From NCBI GenBank assembly GCA_910589145.1, contig CAJUSD010000015.1, positions 16,945-80,944 of the forward strand: a stretch of DNA of 64,000 bases, in the 5' to 3' direction. Positions 25,974 through 33,257 of this stretch are shown here, piece by piece (the stretch's first letter is position 1; each line of letters starts with the position of its first letter). This DNA comes from an uncultured Oscillospiraceae bacterium. GTDB lineage: Bacteria > Bacillota > Clostridia > Oscillospirales > Ruminococcaceae. The notes under the pieces were generated by a model. That model did not search any database and was not told where the DNA came from. It saw only the letters and a program-made list of their open reading frames with translations. A program made the position numbers and the translations under genes.

Positions 25974-26474
25974 ATGGATGAATTGAAAAACTGGGCCTTC
26001 TCCCTCTGCTGTGCGGCAGCAGCAGGATCCTTGCTTTCCCTGCTTGCGCCAGAATCCTCTTTGGGGAAAGTATGCCGCTTTGTAATCCGGGTCTTTTTTC
26101 TTTGCTGTGCCGTGCTTCCCCTGCGCCAACTGGGAAGTTTCCTGCACGTTCTGCCAGAACTTCAGACGGCAGCAGCTTTTTCTGCACAAGAGGTGGTTGA
26201 TGTCGTGACAGGCCAGGTGGAAAACTCCGCCGCTGCTTCTATAGAACAGGAAGTTGCTCGATGTCTGGAGGAGGAGGGAATAAATTTTAAAAAAGTGAAT
26301 GCAGACGTTCATGTTGACCGGGATGGCGGCATATCTATTAACTGTATCCGGGTTTTGCTGCCACCGGACGCCGGGGAGGGCACTCCCGATAGTTCTGACA
26401 TTATCGGGCTTATAAAAGCCAAAACAGGCGTCAATGTGGAGCTGGCAGCAGAAAACGGAGGGGGAACGCCATGA
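25974..26474 (+). CDS. spoIIIAF: Stage III sporulation protein AF
   Basis: 166 residues: two N-terminal membrane helices (WAFSLCCAAAAGSLLSLLAP and FVIRVFFLCCAVLPL) followed by a soluble domain with the ring-building-like fold known for SpoIIIAF. The stop overlaps the spoIIIAG start (ATGA). Confidence 0.93.
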   Translation: MDELKNWAFSLCCAAAAGSLLSLLAPESSLGKVCRFVIRVFFLCCAVLPLRQLGSFLHVLPELQTAAAFSAQEVVDVVTGQVENSAAASIEQEVARCLEEEGINFKKVNADVHVDRDGGISINCIRVLLPPDAGEGTPDSSDIIGLIKAKTGVNVELAAENGGGTP

Positions 26475-27103
26475 TCCAATTCATAAAAGCCTGGTTTTCC
26501 CGTCTGTTCGGTTCGGGCAGCGAGGCTGTCAAAGACGCCAAAGGTGGGAAATACCCGCAATTTACTCGCCTGGTTTTGCTTTTGGGAATTTCCGGTATGC
26601 TTTTAATTGGCCTGTCGGAATGCCGTTTGGAAAGCGAACCCCAAAAATCGGACGCGCCGGCAGATCCCTATTCTGTATCTGCAGACGAATATGCCCAAAA
26701 GCTGGAAAAAAGGCTGTTGGAGGCTTTGGAACAAATGGATGGGGTGGGAAAAGTCCAGGTGCTTGTAACCATGGAGGACACAGGAGAAAACGTTTATGCC
26801 ACAGAAGAACGGGAGACAAGCGACAACCGCAGTTCCTACGGAGAAAACGGCAGAGAGCTGCAGTCCATCCAGACCAGCCGGTCAGGAGAACAAAGCTACC
26901 TTCTGGTGGAAAATCAGAACGGAAAACGTCAGGCGCTTCTGGTCTCCCGCTCGGAGCCGCAGGTGAAAGGGGTGATCGTCATTTGCGAAGGGGCCGGACA
27001 GCCGTCAGTCTGCGAGGCGGTGACGGAAGCCGTTAAAACGGCCCTGCATATCTCCGCCAACCGGGTCTATGTGGCGAAAGCGAAACCTTCCGCCCCAAAA
27101 TAA
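26471..27103 (+). CDS. spoIIIAG: Stage III sporulation protein AG
   Basis: 210 residues: cytosolic N terminus, one membrane segment (LVLLLGISGMLLIGLSE), then an extracytoplasmic domain with EKRLLEALEQMDGVGKVQVLVTME and VKGVIVICEGAGQPSVCEAVTEAVKTAL, the ring-building motif. In B. subtilis SpoIIIAG forms a large ring in the intermembrane space. A short polar loop with ATEERETSDNRSS interrupts the domain, as in other homologues. Confidence 0.94.
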   Translation: MIQFIKAWFSRLFGSGSEAVKDAKGGKYPQFTRLVLLLGISGMLLIGLSECRLESEPQKSDAPADPYSVSADEYAQKLEKRLLEALEQMDGVGKVQVLVTMEDTGENVYATEERETSDNRSSYGENGRELQSIQTSRSGEQSYLLVENQNGKRQALLVSRSEPQVKGVIVICEGAGQPSVCEAVTEAVKTALHISANRVYVAKAKPSAPK

Positions 27104-27150
27104 CGCCCAGACAAAGTTTTTACTCAATCAAATAAGGAGGCATTTCTACT

Positions 27151-27735
27151 ATGAACAAAAGCTTGATTTTAGGGAAAAAACAAATTATCCTTTGCTGTCT
27201 GGTGATGGCGCTGGGAATTGCTGTGTACATGAACTGGAGGATCGTTGACGAAGGTGAGGACTTTGCCGCCGCTAATGTTACACAAACAGATGCCGCCGCT
27301 TCTGGAACTGACGACACTGTGAAAAAATATGGGGATTCCCAGTATGTAGACAGCCAGAATATCGACGGAGGGGATAGCGTCAACGGCGATATCTACTTTT
27401 CTGAAGCAAAACTTACCCGGCAAAAAACGAGAGACGAAGCCGTCGAAACCCTCCAGGTTATTATGTCCAACGTTGAAGTTGACAGCGAGGCGAAAGCAGA
27501 TTTAGCGGTTCAGGCTGCAGCGATTGCCTCTGCAATTGAGGCGGAAGGAAAGGTGGAAAATTTAATTAAGGCGAAAGGATTTTCTGAATGTATGGTTTAC
27601 CTTGATGAAGACAGAGCCAGCGTTATCGTCCGTGCAGACGAACTGCTTGACAACGAAGTTGCCCAGATTAAGGATATTATTTTGAAAGAAACCAGCGTTC
27701 CTGTAGAAAACATCTCAATTGTCGATGTAAAATGA
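27151..27735 (+). CDS. spoIIIAH: Stage III sporulation protein AH
   Basis: 194 residues: one membrane segment near residues 10-25 (IILCCLVMALGIAVYM) and an extracytoplasmic domain of the YscJ/FliF ring-building type (AVETLQVIMSN ... GFSECMVYLDEDRASVIVRADELLDNEVAQIKDIILKETSVPVENISIVDVK). In B. subtilis SpoIIIAH binds forespore SpoIIQ across the septum. Preceded by AAGGAGG; last gene of the operon. Confidence 0.95.
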   Translation: MNKSLILGKKQIILCCLVMALGIAVYMNWRIVDEGEDFAAANVTQTDAAASGTDDTVKKYGDSQYVDSQNIDGGDSVNGDIYFSEAKLTRQKTRDEAVETLQVIMSNVEVDSEAKADLAVQAAAIASAIEAEGKVENLIKAKGFSECMVYLDEDRASVIVRADELLDNEVAQIKDIILKETSVPVENISIVDVK

Positions 27736-27777
27736 TAGGAAAACCCCTTGCATATTAAAACAGGGCTAATTTATAAG

Positions 27778-27818
27778 AATCGGTCATAAAACTTCTGTTT
27801 ATGGCCGATTTTTGTTTT
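27778..27818 (+). terminator. Terminator of spoIIIA operon
   Basis: AATCGGTCATAAA (27778-27790) pairs with TTTATGGCCGATT (27798-27810), then TTTGTTTT. Confidence 0.85.
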
Positions 27819-27867
27819 ACGGACTCTGTAAATATCCCGATTTTCCTTCAAAACTCCTGAGAAGCCC

Positions 27868-27895
27868 TTGCGGTCATGCTTTTTTATGGTATAAT
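27868..27895 (+). promoter_or_regulatory. Promoter of yqhY-nusB operon
   Basis: TTGCGG (27868-27873), 16 bp, perfect TATAAT (27890-27895) preceded by TGG (extended -10). Confidence 0.7.
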
Positions 27896-27910
27896 AACCT
27901 TATAGATTAA

Positions 27911-27981
27911 AACGCAGTATCAGCCGCCTGTTTAAGGCGGACAAAATATTTTTTATAAGAGGATGAAGTTTATACTGCGTT
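27911..27981 (+). other. Structured 5' leader of yqhY-nusB operon
   Basis: AACGCAGTAT (27911-27920) is the exact reverse complement of ATACTGCGTT (27972-27981); between them is a smaller hairpin CCGCCT-GTTTA-AGGCGG (27923-27939). Transcription from the promoter at 27868 should start about 10 bases before the outer stem, so it would form at the very 5' end of the mRNA. There is no T-run after it. Function unknown. Confidence 0.5.
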
Positions 27982-28064
27982 GTATGCACATTTTTGATTT
28001 TTTCCCTTTTTTCTGCCAATGCTGGAAAAGAGGAGCAGCATACCCAATTTAAGGAGGGTCAAAT

Positions 28065-28454
28065 ATGGAAAAAGAACAGGTCAAACAGCTCCAGGGCCCC
28101 GCCGCTGGAACACTTCGCATATCGGAGGAAGTTCTTGCTACCATCGCTACCAAGGCCGCTACCAGCATTGAAGGAGTTGCAGCCCTCAAAAGCGGAAAAG
28201 CTGGCGTGAACCAGGCCGGCAAAAAGGAAAAAAAGAAACTTTTTCAGAAGTTTGATCGTCCCATCCGCATTGAAATGTCGGAGGACGAAGCAGTTTTAGA
28301 TTTGTACCTTATTGTTCGATATGGTTCTAATATTCGTACTGTCAGCGAAAAGGTTCAGCAGGCAGTCAAAGACGATGTTCAGACAATGACAGGAATCTCC
28401 GTTGCAAAAGTAAATATCCATATAGAGGATATTTACTTTGAAGAAACGGTATAG
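28065..28454 (+). CDS. yqhY: Asp23/Gls24 family envelope stress protein (YqhY-like)
   Basis: 129 residues with the Asp23 fold: GTLRISEEVLATIATKAATSIEGVAAL near the N terminus and RIEMSEDEAVLDLYLIVRYGSNIRTVSEKVQQAV ... TGISVAKVNIHIEDIYF. In Firmicutes the protein encoded just before nusB (YqhY) is linked to fatty-acid synthesis control (acetyl-CoA carboxylase); the accBC genes usually found alongside are absent here. AAGGAGG precedes the ATG. Confidence 0.9.
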   Translation: MEKEQVKQLQGPAAGTLRISEEVLATIATKAATSIEGVAALKSGKAGVNQAGKKEKKKLFQKFDRPIRIEMSEDEAVLDLYLIVRYGSNIRTVSEKVQQAVKDDVQTMTGISVAKVNIHIEDIYFEETV

Positions 28455-28518
28455 GAAGAATTTAAATTTATAGACAAAAACGTACCTTTACAATTCGATA
28501 TGGAGGGTTTGAACGGAT

Positions 28519-28941
28519 ATGACCAGACGAGAAGCCAGAGAACAGGCGTTTATGATTATTTTTGAATGGGAATTCCACCAGAGCGAGATTGAGGATATTA
28601 TTAACAACGCGGAAATGGGGCGGGAACTCGAGGTGGACGAATATGCCCGGAAACTGTCTAAGGAGATTATAAAACATATAGACTTAATTGATGGAAAGAT
28701 AGATGTTTTTTCCACCAAATGGAAACGCAAACGCATTGCAAAAGTTTCTTTAGCGATTTTGCGTACTGCCTTGGGGGAAATGCTCTATGTCCGGGATGTT
28801 CCTACCAGCGTTGCAATCAATGAGGCTGTGGAAATGTCGAAAAAATATGCCACCGATGCGGATGCTGCTTATATTAACGGGGTTTTAGGCGGTGCTGCCC
28901 GAGCGCTGGAATCTTCTCAAAAGGTTGAAGCGGAGGGATAA
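28519..28941 (+). CDS. nusB: Transcription antitermination factor NusB
   Basis: 140 residues, all-helical NusB fold: TRREAREQAFMIIFEWEF at the start and KVSLAILRTALGEMLYVRDVPTSVAINEAVEMSKKYATDADAAYINGVLGGAAR at the end. NusB with NusE (S10) binds boxA RNA and prevents early termination in rRNA operons. Two bases separate its stop from the next gene. Confidence 0.97.
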   Translation: MTRREAREQAFMIIFEWEFHQSEIEDIINNAEMGRELEVDEYARKLSKEIIKHIDLIDGKIDVFSTKWKRKRIAKVSLAILRTALGEMLYVRDVPTSVAINEAVEMSKKYATDADAAYINGVLGGAARALESSQKVEAEG

Positions 28942-28943
28942 AA

Positions 28944-29897
28944 ATGGGCAGCTACCTGGGGATTGATACCAGTAATTATACAACTTCCGCTGCTGTGTTC
29001 GCTCCCTCCCAAAATTGTTTATCCAGTTTCCGCGGACTGCTGCCTGTAAAAGAGGGAAATATTGGCCTGAAGCAGAGTGATGCAGTTTTTGCCCATGTGA
29101 AAAATCTGCCTTCGCTTATTTCCCTGGCAATGGAGGATGCAGGACGGCCTGCCCTTTCGGGAGTAGGGGTTTCTGTAAGACCAAGGGATCAGGAAGAATC
29201 GTATATGCCATGCTTTTTAGTGGGGAAGCTGGCTGCTTCTGCTGCTGCAGAAAGTGCAAATGTACCATTGCACTGTTTTTCCCATCAGGCTGGCCATATT
29301 GCCGCAGCTCTGTTTGCCACTGGGAAGCTTTCATGGAGGGAGCATCCTTTTCTCGCTTTCCATGTTTCCGGCGGGACTACGGAATGTCTTTTGGTTGAAC
29401 CGGATAAAGAGGGAATGCTGGTTTTTTCCATCAGGAAAATAGCTGGTTCTTTGGACTTAAAAGCGGGACAGGCTATTGACCGCGTTGGAGTTATGCTGAA
29501 CCTTGGATTTCCCGCTGGGCCGGAACTGGATCGCTTGGCCCAGAAATGCGAAAGGAAGATAACTGTTTCCCCCACAATGAAGGGAGCAAACTGCTGTTTA
29601 TCCGGCATAGAAAACCAGTGCCGCAAGTTGATAGATACTGGCACATCCCCAGAAGAAGTTGCAGAATATTGTATCGCTTCTATTGAAGCCGCAGTTGATG
29701 CTATGACGGCTGCCGTTTTAAAGGAATATGGAAATCTGCCCCTTTTATATGCAGGAGGCGTAATGAGCAACTTTCAGATTCAGAAAAACCTTGGCAAAAA
29801 ATATGGAGGAGTTTTCGCGCCTGCCTCCTATTCATCGGACAATGCCTGTGGGATTGCTGTGCTGGCCGCATTGCAGGCAGGGGAGAATTTGACATGA
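28944..29897 (+). CDS. Kae1/TsaD-like ASKHA protein (paralogue)
   Basis: 317 residues with the TsaD/Kae1 fold: MGSYLGIDTSNYTTSAAV, metal-binding HQAGH, FHVSGGTTECLLVE, and AGGVMSNFQIQKNL. True TsaD makes the t6A37 tRNA modification; this shorter relative lies between nusB and xseA, the position where folD often lies in other Firmicutes, and recurs there in Clostridia as far as I recall. I think it is a paralogue and not the main TsaD, which is normally elsewhere with TsaB/E. It overlaps xseA by four bases. Function unproven. Confidence 0.8.
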   Translation: MGSYLGIDTSNYTTSAAVFAPSQNCLSSFRGLLPVKEGNIGLKQSDAVFAHVKNLPSLISLAMEDAGRPALSGVGVSVRPRDQEESYMPCFLVGKLAASAAAESANVPLHCFSHQAGHIAAALFATGKLSWREHPFLAFHVSGGTTECLLVEPDKEGMLVFSIRKIAGSLDLKAGQAIDRVGVMLNLGFPAGPELDRLAQKCERKITVSPTMKGANCCLSGIENQCRKLIDTGTSPEEVAEYCIASIEAAVDAMTAAVLKEYGNLPLLYAGGVMSNFQIQKNLGKKYGGVFAPASYSSDNACGIAVLAALQAGENLT

Positions 29898-31135
29898 GAG
29901 AAAATCAAAATTTAATCCTTACTGTTTCCCAGGCAAACCAATATGTCAAAAGCCTGCTGGATGGGGATGCCCGCCTAAAAGATGTACTAATCCGCGGGGA
30001 GATTTCCAATTATTCCGACCACTATCGTTCCGGTCATGCGTACTTTACTTTAAAAGACGGCTCCTCTGCTGTAAAAGCCGCTTTTTTCCGCAGTTATCGG
30101 GAACGGCTTTTTTTCCAGCCTCAGGATGGTATGCGCGTGATTGTGAGGGGGCAGATTTCACTTTATGAGCGGGACGGCACATATCAGCTTTATGTCTGGG
30201 AAATACAGCCGGATGGGGTAGGGGCGCTGCATTTGGCCTTTGAACAGCTTAAAAACCGTTTGGCAGGCGAAGGGCTGTTTGAATCCTCCGCTAAAAAAAC
30301 GCTGCCGCCTTTCCCGGAAACAATTGGAGTGATTACCTCTCCTACGGGGGCAGTGGTTCAAGATATTTGTAATGTAATCGGAAGACGCTTTCCCTGCGTT
30401 CAGCTTCGTTTATATCCGGTATCGGTTCAGGGGGCTTCAGCGGCAGGGGAGATATATTCTGCACTCCGTCAGGCCGATCTAGAGGGCTTGTGCGATTTAA
30501 TCATAATTGCCAGAGGGGGCGGTTCTTTGGAAGACCTTTGGCCTTTTAATGACGAACGCCTTGCTAGGGCAATTTTTTCTGCTAAAACTCCCATTATCAG
30601 CGCTGTTGGACATGAAACCGATTTTACGATTGCCGATTTTGTTGCAGATCTCCGTGCGCCAACCCCATCCGCCGCTGCCGAATTAGCTGTGCCGGATGGG
30701 GCGCGTTTGCGGCAGTCAGTCCAGAACTTTCGAAATACGGTTGAACATTCAATGACACAGAGAGTTTTACAAGCGGATGCTCAGATAGAACAATTTTCCC
30801 AAAACCTGAAGTCGCAGTTAAATAACCTTTTGGAGCATAAACAGGAGCGGGCTTCCCTTTTATCTGAAAAGGTTGCGGCAGCAGGTTCTGCATTTTTAGA
30901 ACCAAAGTTAAATCGTCTGGCTGTTACAGCGGGAAAGCTGTCCGCCCTGAATCCGATGAACGTTTTAGCTAGGGGTTATTCCGTTACAATGCATCGGAAA
31001 AAAATCTGCCTTTCCATTGCATCTCTTGCGGCAGGGGAAAATATTACAACGATCTTTCAGGATGGGACGGCAATAAGCAAAGTTACACAGGTTCAGGCAG
31101 ATGTATCTGCTGAAAAGTCGGAGGCTCGATTATGA
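29894..31135 (+). CDS. xseA: Exodeoxyribonuclease VII large subunit
   Basis: 413 residues: N-terminal OB fold (LKDVLIRGEISNYSDHYRSGHAYFTLKD), catalytic domain with GVITSPTGAVVQDICNVIGRRFP, IIARGGGSLEDLWPFNDE, ISAVGHETDFTIADFVADLRAPTPSAAAE, and a C-terminal coiled coil that docks XseB. It degrades single-stranded DNA into short oligonucleotides in repair. Start and stop overlap both neighbours by four bases. Confidence 0.97.
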   Translation: MRENQNLILTVSQANQYVKSLLDGDARLKDVLIRGEISNYSDHYRSGHAYFTLKDGSSAVKAAFFRSYRERLFFQPQDGMRVIVRGQISLYERDGTYQLYVWEIQPDGVGALHLAFEQLKNRLAGEGLFESSAKKTLPPFPETIGVITSPTGAVVQDICNVIGRRFPCVQLRLYPVSVQGASAAGEIYSALRQADLEGLCDLIIIARGGGSLEDLWPFNDERLARAIFSAKTPIISAVGHETDFTIADFVADLRAPTPSAAAELAVPDGARLRQSVQNFRNTVEHSMTQRVLQADAQIEQFSQNLKSQLNNLLEHKQERASLLSEKVAAAGSAFLEPKLNRLAVTAGKLSALNPMNVLARGYSVTMHRKKICLSIASLAAGENITTIFQDGTAISKVTQVQADVSAEKSEARL

Positions 31136-31347
31136 AGAAACATATGAAATTTGAGGAGGCGCTTTCCCGATTAGAGGAGATTGTCTCCCTTCTCAGCGAT
31201 CAGGCAACCACTCTTGACCAGGCTTTAAAGCTGTACGGGGAGGCATCAGAATTGTCTGCCTTCTGTTCATCTAAGCTGGAGGATGCGCGGCTGCAGATGG
31301 AAACAATTGGGCAGAAAAACGTTGAAGAATCTGTGGATGTACAATAG
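31132..31347 (+). CDS. xseB: Exodeoxyribonuclease VII small subunit
   Basis: 71 residues, typical XseB helical hairpin: KFEEALSRLEEIVSLLSDQATTLDQALKLYGEASELSAFCSSKLEDARLQM. Several copies bind each XseA. Translationally coupled to xseA by an ATGA overlap. Confidence 0.95.
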   Translation: MKKHMKFEEALSRLEEIVSLLSDQATTLDQALKLYGEASELSAFCSSKLEDARLQMETIGQKNVEESVDVQ

Positions 31348-31371
31348 GAAAACAGGAAAGGAATAGCATGT

Positions 31372-32268
31372 ATGGAGTATATGTTTTCTAAACAATTACA
31401 GGACTACCAGAATACCATCGAAAAAGCCCTGGATCAACTGCTCCCGGAACAGGACTGTCCCCAGAGGGAAGGGATTGTTGCAATGCGTTACAGCCTTTTA
31501 GGGGGCGGAAAACGAATCCGTGCTGTATTGGTGTTGGAATTCGCCCGTATTTTTGGTGTTTTGCAAAATCAGGCCATGCCTTTTGCAGCGGCTATTGAGA
31601 TGGTTCATGCCTATTCGCTGGTTCACGACGATCTTCCCTGTATGGACAATGACGATTTCCGCAGGGGGAAGCCCTCCTGTCATAAACAATTTTCAGAAGC
31701 TTCTGCCGTCCTTGCTGGGGACGGCCTTCTTACCCATGCCTTCCTTTCCGCGCTCCAGGGAGGACTGGGATCCGGCATTTCCCCAGAGAGGGTGGCGGAA
31801 GCCGCTGCTATTCTGGCGCAGGCTGCCGGGATTGAGGGAATGTTGGGCGGGCAGATTATTGACTTGGCAATTGAAGGAAAACAGGTGGAAGCTGAACTGC
31901 ACCAAAAAATGTGTTTGCTGAAAACAGGCGCTTTAATAAAGGCTTCCTGCCTGATGGGCTGCGTTTTGGGCGGTGCATCAGAGCAGGATAAAAAAATTTC
32001 AGAAGAATATGCGGAGAAAATTGGCTTGTCCTTTCAGATCATTGATGATATACTGGACTGTACAGGACAACAGGAAATACTGGGAAAACCAATTGGAAGC
32101 GACACGGAGCAGCATAAGACGACCTATGTTACTCTATATGGCATGGAGGCCGCTGAAGATATGTCCCGAAAACTGACGGAGGAAGCTTTACAATGTTTGG
32201 AAGGCCTCCCTCTGCCAGACCGTTTCCTGTTTGAACTTACAGACATGCTGCTCAAACGGCAGTTTTAA
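31372..32268 (+). CDS. ispA: Polyprenyl (farnesyl/geranyl) diphosphate synthase
   Basis: 298 residues, class IIa trans-prenyltransferase. The first Asp-rich motif is VHDDLPCMDNDDFRRG, the second is FQIIDDILD; the GGGKRIRAVLV isopentenyl-binding stretch is present. The residues before the first motif (EMVHAYSLVHDD) fit a short-chain synthase. It condenses IPP and DMAPP/GPP to FPP for quinones and undecaprenyl lipid. A second ATG lies nine bases in. It sits next to dxs, which feeds the same pathway. Confidence 0.94.
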   Translation: MEYMFSKQLQDYQNTIEKALDQLLPEQDCPQREGIVAMRYSLLGGGKRIRAVLVLEFARIFGVLQNQAMPFAAAIEMVHAYSLVHDDLPCMDNDDFRRGKPSCHKQFSEASAVLAGDGLLTHAFLSALQGGLGSGISPERVAEAAAILAQAAGIEGMLGGQIIDLAIEGKQVEAELHQKMCLLKTGALIKASCLMGCVLGGASEQDKKISEEYAEKIGLSFQIIDDILDCTGQQEILGKPIGSDTEQHKTTYVTLYGMEAAEDMSRKLTEEALQCLEGLPLPDRFLFELTDMLLKRQF

Positions 32269-32338
32269 CACGGCTCCCTGGAAAACGGCTCCCGTTTGGG
32301 AGGGCTATGGCTAGAGAAAAAAGGAATGGGTTGTTAAA

Positions 32339-32848
32339 ATGGGTTCACTTCGTATACTGGTCAGTAACTACCTCATTAATGTGGCTTTTATTGCATGGGG
32401 TTCTGCCCAGATTATCAAAACTTTGCTGGTCTTTATTTCAACCAAAAAATTTGAGGCTGAACGATTGTTTGGAGCTGGAGGAATGCCTAGCTCCCATTCC
32501 GCCCTGGTCTGTTCTATGGCCATCGGGATGTGCCGGAAAATGGGCTTTGATTCCCCGGAATTTGCCCTTGCGCTTGCCTTTGCTGCTGTTGTTATGTATG
32601 ATGCAATGGGTGTACGGCGTGCAGCAGGGGAACAGGCCAAAGTATTAAATAAGATTGTGTTTGATTTTTCTGACCTTTGGGGAAAACCGGATACAGATAA
32701 GGATGTTGTACTGCAGGAAGGGGAAGAAATTGAAAAGAATGCCCTTCGCGATAAGGCATTAAAAGAATATCTGGGGCATACGCCTTTAGAGGTGCTTGGC
32801 GGTGCCTTGCTGGGAATTCTAGTTGCAATGATCGTAAAGGTATCGTGA
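32339..32848 (+). CDS. Divergent PAP2 family membrane protein (YuiD-like)
   Basis: 169 residues with DUF212/divergent-PAP2 signatures: FGAGGMPSSHSALVCSMAIG, VVMYDAMGVRRAAGEQA and LGHTPLEVLGGALLG. Four membrane segments. The family may be a lipid phosphatase; its place between ispA and dxs suggests a prenyl-phosphate substrate, which is inference. Its start is weakly supported (AGGAATGGG at unusual distance). Confidence 0.88.
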   Translation: MGSLRILVSNYLINVAFIAWGSAQIIKTLLVFISTKKFEAERLFGAGGMPSSHSALVCSMAIGMCRKMGFDSPEFALALAFAAVVMYDAMGVRRAAGEQAKVLNKIVFDFSDLWGKPDTDKDVVLQEGEEIEKNALRDKALKEYLGHTPLEVLGGALLGILVAMIVKVS

Positions 32849-32864
32849 GAAAAAGCAGATATCT

Positions 32865-33095
32865 GGGCATGGCCTAAGATGGAAAACTATCTACAATGGA
32901 TGAAAAGGGTTTTGGGCTCAGGGAGCTGTGCAGCAGAGCCTACCAGTTCAGCCTTGCTGAACTCGTCAAGAGAGAAATACCATGGTAGAGAATAAGTTCA
33001 GGTCTCGAAAAACATCATAAAGGGGAAATAAGAGGGCTATTTGACCTAGTGGATTCCAATTTGTGAACGTTACCGCTAACATATAAGCCGGTGAC
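32865..33095 (+). repeat. Composite dispersed intergenic repeat, copy B
   Basis: The head GGCCTAAGATGG (32871-32882), then TGGATGAAAAGGGTTTTGGG, CAGTTCAGCCTTGCTGAACT (32943-32962, a hairpin also in copy D), and the tail GTGGATTCCAATTT...GTTACCGC (33049-33075) matching the tail of copy D at about 75%. It sits between the PAP2 gene and dxs. From 33096 to the dxs ribosome site I see nothing more. Confidence 0.6.
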
Positions 33096-33257
33096 AGAAA
33101 CTTTAAAGGCTGTATTCCCTTAAATCCCCACACCGCAGTCCACTTTTTGAAAAAAGCGGCTAAAGTTTTTAAACCTGTACCACAAGACATTACTTGCCCT
33201 CAATTGCTGTCAAACTCACACATTCTATTCTAAAACGTTACTAGGGGGCCGGAATCT

